A stretch of 64,000 nt of DNA. Origin: Thermocatellispora tengchongensis. Its GTDB lineage: Bacteria > Actinomycetota > Actinomycetes > Streptosporangiales > Streptosporangiaceae. Shown in pieces: positions 61,973 to 64,000 of this stretch (the stretch's first letter is position 1; the number at the start of each line of letters is the position of its first letter). The position numbers and the translations under genes are program-made. The notes below the pieces were generated by a model. The model worked only from the letters and a program-made list of their open reading frames with translations. It did not search any database and was not told the DNA's origin. Where the stretch lies: the NCBI RefSeq assembly GCF_014202315.1, contig NZ_JACHGN010000002.1:404306-468305 (forward strand). Reading direction: 5' to 3'.

Positions 61973-62512
61973 ATGCGCAAGAGGATGTTCGCCGCCGGGG
62001 CTGCCGGCCTGATGTTGGCCGTCACTGTCGCCGGGTGCGCCCAGGGCGGCGATGACTCCGTGCAAGGAGCAAGCCGGACTCCGGCGTCCGCCACGCCGAG
62101 CGCGGCCGGCAGCGGCCGGGAGACGACGGCACCGGGCACGACGTACTTCAAGACCGAGGTCACCCCCGAGACCGGAGTGGCACCGGGAACGGTCCTGACC
62201 GCCAAGTCCACGGGCGCCACCCCCTCGACGGCCTACTACTGCCTCATCGCCGCCTACGACACCGACGGGGGCGGAGTGTCGGCACCCGACAGGTCCACCC
62301 TGAAGCCCGTGAAGTCGAACGCCGCAGGAAAGATCACCTGCGAGGTCACCTACAAGCCCTTCTCCGCGCAGGACAACGCGGGCGTCACGCGCCGCTGCCC
62401 CACCACCGCCGCCGACCGGGAGGCCGGGTTCACGTGCGGCGTCCTGCTCGCCGACGCCGCCACCGTCGGCGCCCTCTCCGCGTCGGCCGTCCCGTTCACG
62501 CCCGAGGAGTAG
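61973..62512 (+). CDS. Putative exported lipoprotein
   Basis: A 179-residue lipoprotein precursor with the lipobox TVAGC (lipid on Cys22) and a Ser/Thr/Ala/Pro linker. The compact domain has a beta-rich pattern (TYFKTEVTPETGVAPGTVLT) and four cysteines (YYCLIAAY, ITCEVTYK, RRCPTT, FTCGVLL), possibly two disulfides. I do not recognise the family. It lies between a cluster operator and the MFS gene, so it may help deliver or sense the substrate at the cell surface. Confidence 0.82.
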   Translation: MRKRMFAAGAAGLMLAVTVAGCAQGGDDSVQGASRTPASATPSAAGSGRETTAPGTTYFKTEVTPETGVAPGTVLTAKSTGATPSTAYYCLIAAYDTDGGGVSAPDRSTLKPVKSNAAGKITCEVTYKPFSAQDNAGVTRRCPTTAADREAGFTCGVLLADAATVGALSASAVPFTPEE

Positions 62513-62606
62513 CGGTTCCCCCCGGCCTCGGGGCGACAGACCGTCACCGTCAAGCGCTGAGCCACCGGCCGACCGAGCAGACCGACCGCGCCGTGAAAGG
62601 GGACCG

Positions 62607-64000
62607 ATGACCGAAGAAGATCGCGGAGTGAGCGGCGACCCTCGATCCCTCGCCTCCGCCGTGCTGGCCGGACAGACACTCGACGGCCCGCACGACCCCG
62701 GAACCGAGGACGGCGCCCTGCGCGACGCGGAGACCGCGCTCAAAGCCGCACCCGCGCCGGAGATGACCTTCAAACAGGTCGTGTCCATCGGCGGGCGCGG
62801 CACCATCGGCCTGCTCTTCGGCCTCGCGGTGCTCGACAGCATCGACAACGCGATGTTCACCGTCTTCGCGCCGGACATCCGCGAGTCGCTCGGCATCGGG
62901 TCCTCGGCGGTCGCCGTCGTCGGCGCGCTCGCCGGCGTCATGGTCTCCCTGGGCGCTGTCCCGCTCGGCTCGCTCGGAGACCGCTTCCGCCGCACGTTCA
63001 TCGCGGGCATCTGCACCCTCGGCTGGGCGGTCGCCGCGGTCTTCCTCGGGTTCGTCCAGGCCCTGTGGCAGTTGGTCGTCGTCCGGATCGTCGCCGGGCT
63101 CGGCAAGGCGAACGAGGGGCCGATCCAGGGGTCGATCCTGACCGACACCTACCCGCCGGCGGGGCGCGGCCGGGTCTTCGGCCTCCACAGGAGCGGGCTT
63201 CCGCTCGGCATCGCGCTCGGGCCGGTGCTGGCGGCCGTCGTCGCCGTGATCGTGCCCGGCGACCACGACGCCTGGCGGTGGGCGTTCGGCGCCCTCGCCG
63301 TTCCCGGCGTCCTGCTCGCGCTGGGCGTCCTGCGCCTGCCTGAGCCCGTACGGGGGCGGTTCGAACAGGAGGCGCTGCTCGGCGGCGAGCTGCCTCCCGA
63401 CCCCCACGCACTCCCGGTCACCCTCGCGGCGGCGTTCGCCCGCCTCAAGAAGATCCGCACCTTCTACTCCGTGATGGTGGCGCTCGGCGCGTTCGGCCTC
63501 TGCGTGACCACGATCCCGATCTACCTCAGCCTCATCCTGGAAGACCACTTCGGGCAGAGCGTCGAGGCGCGCGGCGTGATCGGCGCCATGACCGCGATCG
63601 GCGGGCTGGCCGGCGCCGCACTCGGTGGCACGTACAGTGACCGTCTCTTCCGGCGCAGCCCCGCGGCGTGTCTCTACATGGGCAGCGGAGCGCTCGCCGC
63701 GCTCGGCATCGGGTTCGGCATCCAGGCGTACGCCCCGAACCTCGCGACGTACGTCGTCGTCGGGATGGTCACCTCCGGCATTCTCTTCTTCGGCCTGGTC
63801 CCGCTGACTCTCGTCGTCGCCGCGGTCACCCCGGCGGAGTTCCGTGCCACGGCGTTCGCGGTCGTGGGGCTCTACCTGGCGCTCGTCGGCGGACTCGGCG
63901 GGGCACTGGTGACCGGCCTCGCCGAGGAGTCCTGGGGCGCTCGGACCGCCATCGCCGTGGTCGCGCCGGCGGCCTCGATCCTGGCGGGCCTCGTCCTGGC
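62607..64000 (+). CDS. MFS transporter, cut by the window end
   Basis: Open from ATG 62607 to the window edge (464 codons so far), with AAAGGGG upstream. After a hydrophilic start of about 55 residues there are roughly twelve hydrophobic helices. The MFS loop motif is GSLGDRFRRTFI between helices 2 and 3, with a second copy-like GGTYSDRLFRR in the C-terminal half. AGLGKANEGPIQGSILTD resembles organic-anion and steroid-type transporters. Its position at the end of the CoA-ester cluster suggests it imports the substrate degraded by the enzymes. The C terminus lies outside the window. Confidence 0.9.
   Translation, partial: MTEEDRGVSGDPRSLASAVLAGQTLDGPHDPGTEDGALRDAETALKAAPAPEMTFKQVVSIGGRGTIGLLFGLAVLDSIDNAMFTVFAPDIRESLGIGSSAVAVVGALAGVMVSLGAVPLGSLGDRFRRTFIAGICTLGWAVAAVFLGFVQALWQLVVVRIVAGLGKANEGPIQGSILTDTYPPAGRGRVFGLHRSGLPLGIALGPVLAAVVAVIVPGDHDAWRWAFGALAVPGVLLALGVLRLPEPVRGRFEQEALLGGELPPDPHALPVTLAAAFARLKKIRTFYSVMVALGAFGLCVTTIPIYLSLILEDHFGQSVEARGVIGAMTAIGGLAGAALGGTYSDRLFRRSPAACLYMGSGALAALGIGFGIQAYAPNLATYVVVGMVTSGILFFGLVPLTLVVAAVTPAEFRATAFAVVGLYLALVGGLGGALVTGLAEESWGARTAIAVVAPAASILAGLVL

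Overview
The window is 64 kb of very GC-rich DNA with short intergenic gaps, ATGA/GTGA gene overlaps, GTG starts and several apparently leaderless genes. LacI, TetR and MmyB-type XRE regulators and secreted glycan-degrading proteins are common. This fits a soil actinomycete chromosome. The gene style resembles Streptosporangiales such as Nonomuraea, but the genus is an inference. I saw no rRNA, tRNA, CRISPR array, phage or intact insertion sequence.

Region by region: 1-893 is a run of small tandem repeats in front of a stand-alone elongation factor G paralogue (894-2963). After a small secreted protein comes a 1.7 kb stretch with no convincing gene. An ABC ATPase paired with a tiny membrane protein (5239-6170) and a haloalkane dehalogenase-like gene with three stacked operators (6256-7212) follow. 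Positions 7314-11926 hold two overlapping genes that look like a complete RNA repair and end-processing system: an RNA ligase-polynucleotide kinase fusion, then a protein joining MJ1316 (DUF504), endonuclease/exonuclease/phosphatase, 2H phosphoesterase and eukaryote-type poly(A) polymerase domains. I consider this the most interesting part of the window.

Two LacI-controlled carbohydrate systems follow. System 1 (12411-21803) has a lipoprotein and two permeases, an unclassified protein, a LacI regulator and a 1041-residue secreted protein. It carries three identical copies of the palindrome GTGAATCGATTCAC, two of them at the same distance from matching TTGACA-N18-TANNNT promoters. System 2 (32212-42609) has a secreted BNR-type protein, a LacI regulator, an ABC importer, an FAD oxidoreductase and a GH3 glycosidase, with a different operator related to CTGATACGWATCAG. 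Between them lie small secreted proteins, a metallo-beta-lactamase-fold protein, two aldo/keto reductases with a divergent XRE regulator, a broken methyltransferase gene, an S4 RNA-binding protein, an RTX-like secreted protein and an acetoacetate decarboxylase/patatin pair.

From 42.7 to 54.5 kb the window holds short regulator-enzyme modules: nitroreductase and serine hydrolase, TetR-SDR, a two-component pair, XRE-hydrolase, TetR-FAD oxidoreductase and a WGR-propeller protein. From 54.7 kb to the edge is a CoA-dependent catabolic cluster: thiolase, three SDRs, acyl-CoA synthetase, enoyl-CoA hydratase, TetR, a lipoprotein and an MFS transporter cut by the window end. A shared palindrome, close to CTATGTCGAGTGACATAG, occurs at two of its promoters.
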